Positions 43,018 to 50,432 of a stretch of 64,000 bases of DNA are shown here, piece by piece. Position numbers and translations under genes: made by a program. Each line of letters opens with the position of its first letter. The stretch's first letter is position 1. The DNA is from CAZZBM01 sp964652255 (GTDB lineage Bacteria > Bdellovibrionota > Bacteriovoracia > Bacteriovoracales > CAZZBM01): positions 62,001 through 126,000 of the forward strand of contig CAZZBM010000001.1 of assembly GCA_964652255.1 (NCBI GenBank). The letters run 5' to 3'. The notes under the pieces were generated by a model. That model was not told the origin of the DNA. It did no database searches and was given only the letters and a program-made list of their open reading frames with translations.

Positions 43018-44297
43018 AAAATATAATCCTCTATTTTTTTCTTACAATGAGGATAATTTATTAAAAGTTTTTTTAATAATTCTTTAGATGTAATTGATCT
43101 AGAATAGAATAAAACATCTTTAAATTCAGTAAAGTTTAAATCTTCTATGAAGTGGGTTAGATAACCTTGATTTATCTTAACATACTCTGATTTAAAATCA
43201 GAATCTACTTTTTCAGGAAATGGTATTTTTGAAAAAGATTTTTTTTTAGATTCATCTTTTAAAAAACATTTTTTTGCCTCTATTAAATCAAAAATATAGT
43301 ATTCATGTAAATCTTTTACTAATGCAAATTTATGATAATTTTTCAATAAATTTAAATTTGAAACTTTATTTTTTTCAAAAGATTGAGATTGATTTAAAAA
43401 AGAAAATATTTCATTTTCCTTTAAAAATTTTATTTGATTTTTTTGAGGATGAACATTAACATCAATATCTTCATTTTTTACTTGAAGAAAAAGAATAAAC
43501 TTAAACTGAAATTTTTCTTCTAAAAACTTTTTCAACCCTTGATGATAAATAATTCTATTATTAACATAAATCAAAGATTCATGTTTTGATTGAACAAGAG
43601 TAATATGAGAAGATAGATCATCTTTTTCATTTTTTAATTCTTCTATGATTTTATAAAACCTTGAAATTCTTTCTTTTTTAGATTCTTGAGGATAAAAATA
43701 AAACTCATCATCTATTTTTATTTTAAATAAAATATGAGGATGAAGAATTAAAAAATAAAGAAGAATTTTTTTGATTTGTTTTTTTTCCGTAAACGATGCC
43801 TGTAAAAATTTTGATCTTACAGGATGATTTTTAAAAAGATCATAAAGAACAATTTTTGTACCTTTTTTGAGAGAAATTCCTTCCGAAAAAAAAGTTTGCT
43901 CCCCTGAGGAATAATCAATTCTAGATCTTGCAAATCCATTATCTGTTTCACAGGAGATGTCACTTACAGATCTCATAGAAGAGAGAGCTTCTCCTCTAAA
44001 TCCATAACTTTTAATTTTAAATAAATCAAAAATAGAAAAAATCTTTGAAGTTGTATGAGGCTCAAAAGCTATGAGAAGATCTTTGGAGCTCATTCCATAG
44101 CCATTATCTTCTATTTCTATTTTTTTAAGTCCCGCTTCCTCTAAATGAATAGTGATTTCTGTAGCTTGAGCGTCCAGACTATTTTCTAAAAGTTCTTTAA
44201 GCGCTTGGGAAGGTCTTTCAATCACTTCTCCAGCTTTTAACTGAGCAATAAGATTTCTAGGCAGCCACTGAATCTTCCCTAACTTGATCTCGTCCAT
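43014..44297 (-). CDS. mutL: DNA mismatch repair protein MutL, short C-terminal part
   Basis: 427 residues from the ATG at 44297; an open frame extends to 44351 but those codons lie inside the FHA-GGDEF gene. GHKL ATPase motifs: LKELLENSLDAQATEI, IEDNGYGMSSKDL, HTTSKI, YGFRGEALSSM and RTPVR-like HPVRSKFLQ; FLQVKNEDIDVNVHPQKNQIKF is also typical. It couples MutS to strand cleavage. It is about 190 residues shorter than E. coli MutL, with a reduced C-terminal dimerisation region and no DQHA(X)2E(X)4E endonuclease motif. It overlaps the upstream gene by 41 bases. Confidence 0.93.
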   Translation of the reverse strand: MDEIKLGKIQWLPRNLIAQLKAGEVIERPSQALKELLENSLDAQATEITIHLEEAGLKKIEIEDNGYGMSSKDLLIAFEPHTTSKIFSIFDLFKIKSYGFRGEALSSMRSVSDISCETDNGFARSRIDYSSGEQTFFSEGISLKKGTKIVLYDLFKNHPVRSKFLQASFTEKKQIKKILLYFLILHPHILFKIKIDDEFYFYPQESKKERISRFYKIIEELKNEKDDLSSHITLVQSKHESLIYVNNRIIYHQGLKKFLEEKFQFKFILFLQVKNEDIDVNVHPQKNQIKFLKENEIFSFLNQSQSFEKNKVSNLNLLKNYHKFALVKDLHEYYIFDLIEAKKCFLKDESKKKSFSKIPFPEKVDSDFKSEYVKINQGYLTHFIEDLNFTEFKDVLFYSRSITSKELLKKLLINYPHCKKKIEDYIL

Positions 44298-45147
44298 TAT
44301 TTTTGGCACTATATAAAGCACTATCAGCTTTTGCAAGTAGCTCTTCCGCACTTTGATGCATCCTTAAAGAGGCTAATCCAGCAGAAAAAGTCACTTGAAA
44401 TTTCTCATTTTGAAAAACATAGGATTTTTCTTTCATCTTAAGCCTTAAATCCTCTAAAAGATCTTTTGATTCTTTTAAATTAAGGTTTAAAATAATAGCA
44501 AATTCCTCTCCCCCATAGCGAAAGATAGGGAAGGGAATGAGATCTCTTAAAAAGGCACTAAATCCTTTCAAAACTTCATCCCCTGCTTGATGACCATAAG
44601 TGTCATTAAGTCTTTTAAAAAAATCTAAATCTAACATTGCTAAAGTTAAAGGAAGGTTTTTTTCACTAGCTAAGAGTGTACTAAGTTGAAACTTTTTTAA
44701 AAAATAATTTTTATTATAAACATTAGTTAAATCATCTATATAAGATTTTTTAAAAAGATGTTCATAGTTAAGTCTTTCACCATCACCTTTAGGTATAAAT
44801 TTTAACAAAGCTGGTCCTAAATTTAATTGATCACCTTTTGACAAAGAAGTGAGTTCTGTTATTTTTTTCTTATTAATAAAGGTTCCATTGCTAGATTTTA
44901 AATCTTCAATATGGACATTATCTTTAACAATAATTTTTAAATGCTTTCTAGAAACACCCTGAGAAAGAAGATGAATATCACAAGAAAGATCTCTTCCTAA
45001 GATCCATTCTCCTTCTGGTAAATCTAAAATTTCTCCTTCCTGAAGATCATTCATGACAATAAAACAAGCAGATCGCATTTCTGCTTCTTTATCTAAGGAT
45101 TCTTGAATATTTGTTAGAACTAATGTTTTTTGAAATAATTTATTCAT
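44257..45147 (-). CDS. FHA-GGDEF diguanylate cyclase, DgcB-like
   Basis: 296 residues. An N-terminal tail with threonines (FQKTLVLTN) precedes an FHA domain at about residues 35-115 (GEWILGRDLSCDIHL, GVSRKHLKI, SSNGTFINKKKI), which reads phospho-Thr. A GGDEF domain follows at about 130-290 with LTLAMLDLDFFKRLNDTYGHQAGD and the active motif FRYGGEEFAIIL. No RxxD inhibitory site lies five residues before GGEEF. It should make c-di-GMP under phosphorylation control. The layout matches Bdellovibrio DgcB, needed for prey invasion, whose N-terminal tail is phosphorylated and bound by its own FHA; that parallel is from family knowledge. It overlaps the 132-residue gene upstream by 4 bases. Confidence 0.93.
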   Translation of the reverse strand: MNKLFQKTLVLTNIQESLDKEAEMRSACFIVMNDLQEGEILDLPEGEWILGRDLSCDIHLLSQGVSRKHLKIIVKDNVHIEDLKSSNGTFINKKKITELTSLSKGDQLNLGPALLKFIPKGDGERLNYEHLFKKSYIDDLTNVYNKNYFLKKFQLSTLLASEKNLPLTLAMLDLDFFKRLNDTYGHQAGDEVLKGFSAFLRDLIPFPIFRYGGEEFAIILNLNLKESKDLLEDLRLKMKEKSYVFQNEKFQVTFSAGLASLRMHQSAEELLAKADSALYSAKNNGRDQVREDSVAA

Positions 45148-45542
45148 CTTTTAAACCATTCTCTAATTTGTTGAATTATTGTTTTCTCTTTTAACTTTAT
45201 TTCTTCTAAATAATCTTCATAATATTCTTGAATCCACTCATGATAATCAATGATTGTTTTTAAACATTCTTTCATTTTTAGGTAATATTCTTTTCTATCT
45301 TTTTTTAATATAATCTTTATTTTTTCTTGATAAAGAGGAATTAATCTTTCACAGAGTCTTTTTTCATAAAGAGCAGATTTTCCAGGATATTTTGATTGTG
45401 CTCTTAGTAATGATCTAGACTTTAGAAAATATTCATTAAAATCATTTAATCTAAAATATTGATCAGATCTTTGTATCTGTTCTAAACCCGAAATTAGTTC
45501 ATCTAAATTTAAACTATTAGCTTGAAGTAAAAATAAGATCAT
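45144..45542 (-). CDS. Helical hypothetical protein upstream of the FHA-GGDEF gene
   Basis: 132 residues, predicted almost all alpha-helical and strongly charged (KIKIILKKDRKEYYLKMKECL; EDYLEEIKLKEKTIIQQIREW). A short hydrophobic start (ILFLLQANS) might be a weak signal sequence. No known domain. It overlaps the cyclase gene by 4 bases (ATGA), so the two are translated from one message and may act together. Function unknown. Confidence 0.55.
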   Translation of the reverse strand: MILFLLQANSLNLDELISGLEQIQRSDQYFRLNDFNEYFLKSRSLLRAQSKYPGKSALYEKRLCERLIPLYQEKIKIILKKDRKEYYLKMKECLKTIIDYHEWIQEYYEDYLEEIKLKEKTIIQQIREWFKR

Positions 45543-45565
45543 GATTTTTATTATAAGTGATTTTT

Positions 45566-45599
45566 TTGACTTTTAAAAAAAGATTTTTTGTTATATAGA
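45566..45599 (+). promoter_or_regulatory. Possible promoter for the 50-residue ORF and ftsEX-ctpA
   Basis: TTGACT at 45566-45571 and TATATA at 45592-45597 (20-base spacer, longer than usual; TTATAT one base earlier gives 19). The start codon at 45606 is about 2-9 bases past the expected start site. This region is divergent from the leftward genes ending at 45542. Confidence 0.4.
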
Positions 45600-45605
45600 T
45601 ATCCT

Positions 45606-45758
45606 ATGGATCCTAAACCTAAGAAAAAGAATATGCTAAAAATCTTAAAAAAAGAGAGTCAGATTGAAGATTTTTTAAGATTTATCTATACTAATGATTT
45701 TAGAAAAGAGTCCTATACCCTTATTAAATTTTTTCTTCAAAAAATTAGGAAAAAATAA
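45606..45758 (+). CDS. Small basic protein upstream of ftsE (50 residues)
   Basis: A 50-codon frame read by hand, opening with DPKPKKKNMLKILKKESQ and ending in KFFLQKIRKK. It is basic and likely helical. The case for a real gene is position: it follows a promoter-like sequence with no other use, and the next gene on the strand, ftsE, starts only 43 bases after its stop. No Shine-Dalgarno is visible. No known family is recognised. It could instead be a leader peptide. Confidence 0.4.
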   Translation: MDPKPKKKNMLKILKKESQIEDFLRFIYTNDFRKESYTLIKFFLQKIRKK

Positions 45759-45801
45759 ACCTTTTTTTCTTTTTCTAGACCTTCCCTATAATAAAAATAA
45801 G

Positions 45802-46455
45802 ATGAAAAAACCTCTTTATACGGCAAAAAATATCTATTTTGCCTATCAAAAACAACTTATTTTTCAAAATATATCCTTTGAAGTCTATGAAGGAGATTTT
45901 TTTTTAGTTTTAGGACCCTCAGGTTCAGGCAAAACAACTCTTCTTAATCTTCTTTTAGGCAAAATTATTCCTCAAGAGGGCAATTTTTTTAACCTCGTTC
46001 CTCAGGATTATTTTATTTCAGAAGTCTCTGTTTATCCTGACTTTATTAATTATCTTTCCGTAGAAGATCATCTTAATAGTCTTTTTAGCCCTATTATTCA
46101 TGAAAATAATAAAATTTTTCAAAAAGAAAAAGACAATTTTCTTGATTATATGAACCTAATAGATAAGAAAAACAAAGCCATACACTACTTAAGCTCAGGA
46201 GAACGACAAAGATTAGCTCTTATTGAGGCTTTATTAAATTATCCAGATATTCTTATTGCTGATGAAATCTTCTCTTTTATGGATGAAAAAAGTAAATTAA
46301 TTTCTTATGAGGTTTTAAAATTTTTTCAACAAAAAAAGAATCTTACAATTATTTTAGCAGGTCATGATCAAGATTTTTTCAAAACAACTTCTGCTAGATT
46401 TATTTATCTACAAAATGGACAAATTTATAAAGAGGGCAAAGCATGCTTTATTTAA
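45802..46455 (+). CDS. ftsE: Cell-division ABC ATPase FtsE
   Basis: 217 residues from the ATG at 45802, where homology begins (LYTAKNIYFAYQKQ); the longer open frame before it is not family-like. Walker A GPSGSGKTTLLNLLL, signature YLSSGERQRLALIEALL (Ser for the usual second Gly), Walker B ILIADEIFSFMD, H-loop LAGHD. With the next gene and the S41 protease after it, the order ftsE-ftsX-ctpA is a known peptidoglycan-hydrolase control cluster. The overlap with ftsX is 13 bases. Confidence 0.85.
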   Translation: MKKPLYTAKNIYFAYQKQLIFQNISFEVYEGDFFLVLGPSGSGKTTLLNLLLGKIIPQEGNFFNLVPQDYFISEVSVYPDFINYLSVEDHLNSLFSPIIHENNKIFQKEKDNFLDYMNLIDKKNKAIHYLSSGERQRLALIEALLNYPDILIADEIFSFMDEKSKLISYEVLKFFQQKKNLTIILAGHDQDFFKTTSARFIYLQNGQIYKEGKACFI

Positions 46456-47087
46456 AAATATTTTATTATCAACTTCAAAAAAACTTTTTTAAATCAACTT
46501 TTTTTATTATTTTTTGTTTTTTAACTTTTTTTCTCCCTTTCAAGAAAGAAGATATTAAAAACTTTAAAGATATTTTTTCTTATAAATGGATTGTTCTATC
46601 AAAAGAAGATTTAACAACAAAAAACAATGAATTAACATACTTAAGAGATATTTTAGAGAAAAAAAATTTCAACGCTCATCCTATTTATAAAATTAGCTAC
46701 ACCATTGATCTTACTGATAAAAAAGAGGAAGAAAAAATTTATATAAAAAATATTTTAGAAAACTATCTAAAAAATGATGGGATAATCCTAAATAATTATT
46801 TTCATGAAAGAATAAATTTTTATTTTATTTCTCTTATTTTAAGTTTCTTTTTATTTTTTTATTTTTTATTAAACATTGCAAAAAATGATTACAAATTATC
46901 ACAAAGTAGGAATCACAGAGAATTGTTTATTATAGAAAAAAGTATATTTTTTGGAACATTGATCTTATTTTTTATTTTTTCTTCTCTTAATTTTTATTTT
47001 TTTAAAAGTATTGAAAAAATAATTTTTAACTTTGTTGTTTTTTTATTATTAACAAGTTCTATTTTTTTAAAAAGATATTTTAAATGA
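46443..47087 (+). CDS. ftsX: FtsX-like membrane protein, short and divergent
   Basis: 214 residues. Topology matches FtsX: TM1 at about 16-34 (FKSTFFIIFCFLTFFLPF), an extracytoplasmic loop to about 123, then TM2 (YFISLILSFFLFFYFLLNI), TM3 (FFGTLILFFIFSSLNFYFF) and TM4 (IIFNFVVFLLLTSSIFL). FtsX transmits FtsE ATPase cycles to amidase activators. It is about 80 residues shorter than E. coli FtsX and its sequence alone would not identify it; position between ftsE and ctpA supports the call. Confidence 0.65.
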   Translation: MLYLKIFYYQLQKNFFKSTFFIIFCFLTFFLPFKKEDIKNFKDIFSYKWIVLSKEDLTTKNNELTYLRDILEKKNFNAHPIYKISYTIDLTDKKEEEKIYIKNILENYLKNDGIILNNYFHERINFYFISLILSFFLFFYFLLNIAKNDYKLSQSRNHRELFIIEKSIFFGTLILFFIFSSLNFYFFKSIEKIIFNFVVFLLLTSSIFLKRYFK

Positions 47088-48094
47088 TTTTTTTTTTATT
47101 AAATGCTCATGTTTTAAAAGATGTTGAAAAGCTTACTCAAGCTTTCAGTATTATTCAAGATAAATATTATAAAGAAATTTCAAATCAAGAACTTATTGAA
47201 ACAACTATAAAATCACTATTTTCTAAACTAGACCCTCATTCTTACTATTTATCTAAAAAAGATCTTAATCTTTTACAGCAAAAAACATCTCATAAAAATT
47301 ACACTCTTGGAATTAACATTAAAATTAATAATGATAATTATTTAGAAGTTGTTTCAGTGGATCAAGAGAGTCCTTCCTTTAAAAAACTTCAAGAAGGTGA
47401 TATTCTTTTAAGAATAAACAAAGAAGCTGCTTCTTTAGAATGGATTGAATTTCTTTTAGAACACAAAAAAGGTCCTTTTACCTTAGATTTTTTAAGAAAC
47501 AAAAAGGTAGAATCTTTAATTATTGAAAAAAAAGTTCTTAAGGAGCCTTTTAAGTACACTTACACTCAAGATAAATTAGTTATCAGCATTAAAGTCTTTA
47601 GAAAAGATACTTCCTCTGACCTTTTAAAGACTTTACAGCAATACCCACAAGCTAAAGAAATTATTATTGATCTTAGGAATAATCCTGGAGGAATTTTAGA
47701 GGAAGCGATTGAATGTGCTTCTTATTTTATTCAAGAAGGACAAGCTCTTCAACTTATTGGAAAAAATGATCAAATTTTAGAAATGCATTATTTAAAAAAA
47801 TATACTTTCAAAACAACTCAACCTGTAAAAATTCTCATTAATGAAGCTACTGCTTCTGCTGCTGAAATTTTTTCAGCCCTGTTTCAAGATTATAAGAGAG
47901 GATTTGTTTTAGGACAAAAATCTTATGGTAAAGGTTCTGTCCAAGGTCTTTTTTCTTTGGGTGAAGATGCTATTAAACTAACCATAGCTCTTTATAAGAC
48001 ACCTAAAAGATATGTCCAGCATCAAGGGGTTTTACCAGATAAAACTCTGCCTCCTAATTTTACTCTAAAAAATTTAATAGAAAATGAGATTTGA
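47084..48094 (+). CDS. ctpA: C-terminal processing protease CtpA (S41 family)
   Basis: 336 residues. An N-terminal helical part (FSKLDPHSYYLSKKDL) is followed by a PDZ domain at about 85-150 (GINIKINNDNYLEVVSVDQE, LQEGDILLRINKE) and the S41 protease with catalytic Ser in NEATASAAEIFSALFQ and Lys in GQKSYGKGSVQGLF. LRNNPGGILEEAIECASYF is the usual region before the Ser. These proteases process periplasmic proteins, including peptidoglycan hydrolases. The signal sequence is short (FFLLNAHV). Overlaps ftsX by 4 bases. Confidence 0.93.
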   Translation: MIFFLLNAHVLKDVEKLTQAFSIIQDKYYKEISNQELIETTIKSLFSKLDPHSYYLSKKDLNLLQQKTSHKNYTLGINIKINNDNYLEVVSVDQESPSFKKLQEGDILLRINKEAASLEWIEFLLEHKKGPFTLDFLRNKKVESLIIEKKVLKEPFKYTYTQDKLVISIKVFRKDTSSDLLKTLQQYPQAKEIIIDLRNNPGGILEEAIECASYFIQEGQALQLIGKNDQILEMHYLKKYTFKTTQPVKILINEATASAAEIFSALFQDYKRGFVLGQKSYGKGSVQGLFSLGEDAIKLTIALYKTPKRYVQHQGVLPDKTLPPNFTLKNLIENEI

Positions 48095-48141
48095 AGGCTT
48101 TTTTAAAGCTTTTTTGTAAAAAGTCGATACTTAGAGGAGTC

Positions 48142-49368
48142 ATGATGGTAAAAAATAAACAGAAAGATAGATTTTTATCTTCTTTATTAATTATTTTTAA
48201 AAAGAAGATACCTCATCTTCAATTTAAACTTGATGAAACTTTTTCTCATTTAGATAAAGTTCAATATTCTAATGATCACACTATAGCTCATTATCCTATC
48301 TATCTACATGGCATATTTCTAGGTATTTTTCAAATAAAAAATAAAAAACAAGGTCATTTAGAACTAGATCTAAACTACCTTAATGAATTAATTCAACAAC
48401 ATGGCTCTGGATTATCTGAAAAAGAAGACTTTAATAGTCACAAAGATGAAAGGGCTTATATCTTATCAGAAGATCTTTTTTTTCTAGATTTTATGAAAAT
48501 TTTAGAAAAAGTAGCCTTAGAAGAAGTTAATTTTTTTCTTGTAGGTGAAAAAGGGACGGGTAAATCATTTTTAGCTAGACATGTTCATTTTATTTCACCT
48601 AGGAAAAATATGCCCTTAGAAATTTTATCTGGGTCCAATCCTTTATTTGAAGAAATTTTTTTTGGAGATAAAAATCGTCAATCCCTTTTAGAAAAAGCTA
48701 ATTATGGCACTATAGTTATCACTGATACAGAAAATATTCCTCTAGAAATACAAAAAAAATTAGCTCAATTAGGAGAATTTCCTAGAATTTTTAGTCCAAC
48801 AAAAAATGATTACATTAGTTGTTCTATTCGTTTTATATTTACCACCACAAAAATTGATTTTTCAAAATTTTTTGATGAAGATTTTATTTTTTATTTTAAA
48901 ACCTTTGCTTTAAAAATACCTTCTTTAAAAGAAAGAAAAAGTGACATTAAACTTCTTGCTCACTTTTTTCTTAATGAAAATAGATCAAAAAATGAAAAAA
49001 AAACCTTAACAGATTCATCTTTAAAGGTTTTAGAAGATTATTCATGGCCTGGAAACATTAATGAACTTAAAAATATGATGAAAGAAATTTCTCTATTTTT
49101 AAAAGATCAATTCATTACTATTGAACATTTAGATAAATTTAAAAACAAAATAGAAAAAGACAATGCTCTTCTTGGTTTTAAACCAAAAAGTCTTTGGGAA
49201 ATAGAAAAAGATGTTATTTTAAAAACTCTAAAGTATTTTAATGGAAATAAAAGTCATGCAGCTAAAATACTAGGAATCACCATTAAAACTCTCTACAACA
49301 AACTTCAAGAATATGGAAAAGAATATCTTACTGACGAAAACGAGGATTTCGACAAGTTAAAGAGTTAA
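48142..49368 (+). CDS. NtrC-like AAA+ regulator without GAFTGA, Fis-type HTH
   Basis: 408 residues from the ATG at 48142, which has a strong Shine-Dalgarno (GAGGAG); an in-frame TTG at 48091 adds unlikely residues. Residues about 1-110 are a sensor-like region; the AAA+ part has Walker A LVGEKGTGKSFLARHV, YGTIVITDTENIPLEIQKKL, and LKIPSLKERKSDIKLLAHFF; the C-terminus has YFNGNKSHAAKILGITIKTLYNKL, a Fis-type HTH. The GAFTGA loop that contacts sigma-54 is missing: FFGDKNRQSLLEKANYGTI stands in its place, and the D of Walker B (usual LDE) is a T-D-T. It may act without sigma-54. Divergent end overlaps the TolB-like gene by 41 bases. Confidence 0.8.
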   Translation: MMVKNKQKDRFLSSLLIIFKKKIPHLQFKLDETFSHLDKVQYSNDHTIAHYPIYLHGIFLGIFQIKNKKQGHLELDLNYLNELIQQHGSGLSEKEDFNSHKDERAYILSEDLFFLDFMKILEKVALEEVNFFLVGEKGTGKSFLARHVHFISPRKNMPLEILSGSNPLFEEIFFGDKNRQSLLEKANYGTIVITDTENIPLEIQKKLAQLGEFPRIFSPTKNDYISCSIRFIFTTTKIDFSKFFDEDFIFYFKTFALKIPSLKERKSDIKLLAHFFLNENRSKNEKKTLTDSSLKVLEDYSWPGNINELKNMMKEISLFLKDQFITIEHLDKFKNKIEKDNALLGFKPKSLWEIEKDVILKTLKYFNGNKSHAAKILGITIKTLYNKLQEYGKEYLTDENEDFDKLKS

Positions 49369-50383
49369 AATTCCATTTAAAAAATGATGGGTTGTCTTTT
49401 TTTGATAATCCTATTTTATCTTTATGTTGAAAAATAAAAAAATCATTTTTTACGTCTAATTCTTCCATAGCAATGTTTTCTTTAAAAATTTTTTCCAAAT
49501 TATAACCATTTTTATCAATTCTATATCCTTCAAATTGATTTCCTAATAAAACTGAGAAATAAATATATTGATCTAACAATACTGGTCTTGAAATTCCTCT
49601 TCCAGTATTAGTAATTTGGATATATTGATTTTGAATATTTTTTTTATAAATCATAGGATAACCACTTCTACTGGAAACAAAATACAAATTTTTTTCTTCA
49701 TCAAAAACAGGATCAACATCAATAAAATTTCCTTCTGTTAAAGGTTCTCTATTTAAATAGATCTGACTTCTTCCCTCCCTTGAAATAGTATAAAGAAGAC
49801 CCCAAGGAGTCACTCTAGCACCTGATTGTAAAGATTCATGACAAAAAAGTTCTTTTAAATAATTATTCATAAGCTCAAAAAGGCAAAGTTTTTTATAAAA
49901 AACTTTTTTCCCTTTATAATAATCTATTCTAGGAGTATACATACTAAAAATAATTTTATCTTGAGTAACATTAAGGCTTATTAGATCTTTTTTATAATTT
50001 GTTATTTTTTTTAATTTTCCTAAAAAATCCCATTGATAAATGTCTTTTTCTTTAGGAATATTTTTATTAAAACATATTCCATAAAAATTTTCATCAAAAA
50101 TAAAAGTTTCTTCTCCACTAATAATTTTATAAATTTCTTTTAAGGAAGAAACGTTGTAATTTTTTTTATAAATATTTTGACCTTCTTTATCTAAATAAAT
50201 AAAATCACCTTTTTTGTAAAGATAAAATTCTCCATCATTTTGGACATTGATTTTATCATGAAAAAGTTGAAAAATATTTTTCAAAAGATAATCTTTAATA
50301 ACAAGAGTTTTTTTCTCTAACTTAGCCTCACCTACAGCATAAATCTTAGCTTTCAATAAAAAAACTACTAAAATCATACTCAT
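49328..50383 (-). CDS. TolB-like beta-propeller protein
   Basis: 351 residues with an N-terminal hydrophobic signal (ILVVFLLKAKIYAVGEA). Propeller blades of the PD40/TolB type: DVDPVFDEEKNLYFVSSRSG, YPMIYKKNIQNQYIQITNTG, and YFSVLLGNQFEGYRIDKNG. TolB links to Pal in the outer-membrane integrity system, and pal is encoded at 54403, though not adjacent. It lacks a clear TolB N-terminal domain, so TolB-like is safer. An ATG at 50377 is an alternative start and sits 7 bases from a TATGAT box. Its 3' end runs 41 bases into the AAA+ gene. Confidence 0.6.
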   Translation of the reverse strand: MSMILVVFLLKAKIYAVGEAKLEKKTLVIKDYLLKNIFQLFHDKINVQNDGEFYLYKKGDFIYLDKEGQNIYKKNYNVSSLKEIYKIISGEETFIFDENFYGICFNKNIPKEKDIYQWDFLGKLKKITNYKKDLISLNVTQDKIIFSMYTPRIDYYKGKKVFYKKLCLFELMNNYLKELFCHESLQSGARVTPWGLLYTISREGRSQIYLNREPLTEGNFIDVDPVFDEEKNLYFVSSRSGYPMIYKKNIQNQYIQITNTGRGISRPVLLDQYIYFSVLLGNQFEGYRIDKNGYNLEKIFKENIAMEELDVKNDFFIFQHKDKIGLSKKDNPSFFKWNFNSLTCRNPRFRQ

Positions 50384-50397
50384 ATCATAAAATAACT

Positions 50398-50426
50398 TTG
50401 ATTATTTTACTATCTTCTATTAGAAT
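50398..50426 (+). promoter_or_regulatory. Promoter placing transcription start at the GTG of the ChaN-like gene
   Basis: TTGATT at 50398-50403, 17 bases, TAGAAT at 50421-50426. The expected start base, seven after the -10, is 50433, exactly the G of the GTG start codon. This is the cleanest leaderless arrangement in the window. Confidence 0.6.
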
Positions 50427-50432
50427 ATCTAA

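Noticed and set aside
43014..44351. Longer MutL start at 44351
   Set aside because: The extra residues are not MutL-like and fall inside the FHA-GGDEF coding region; family sequence starts soon after 44297.
45694..45801. N-terminal extension of FtsE
   Set aside because: ABC-domain similarity starts at the ATG at 45802, and the extension overlaps the 50-residue ORF in another frame.
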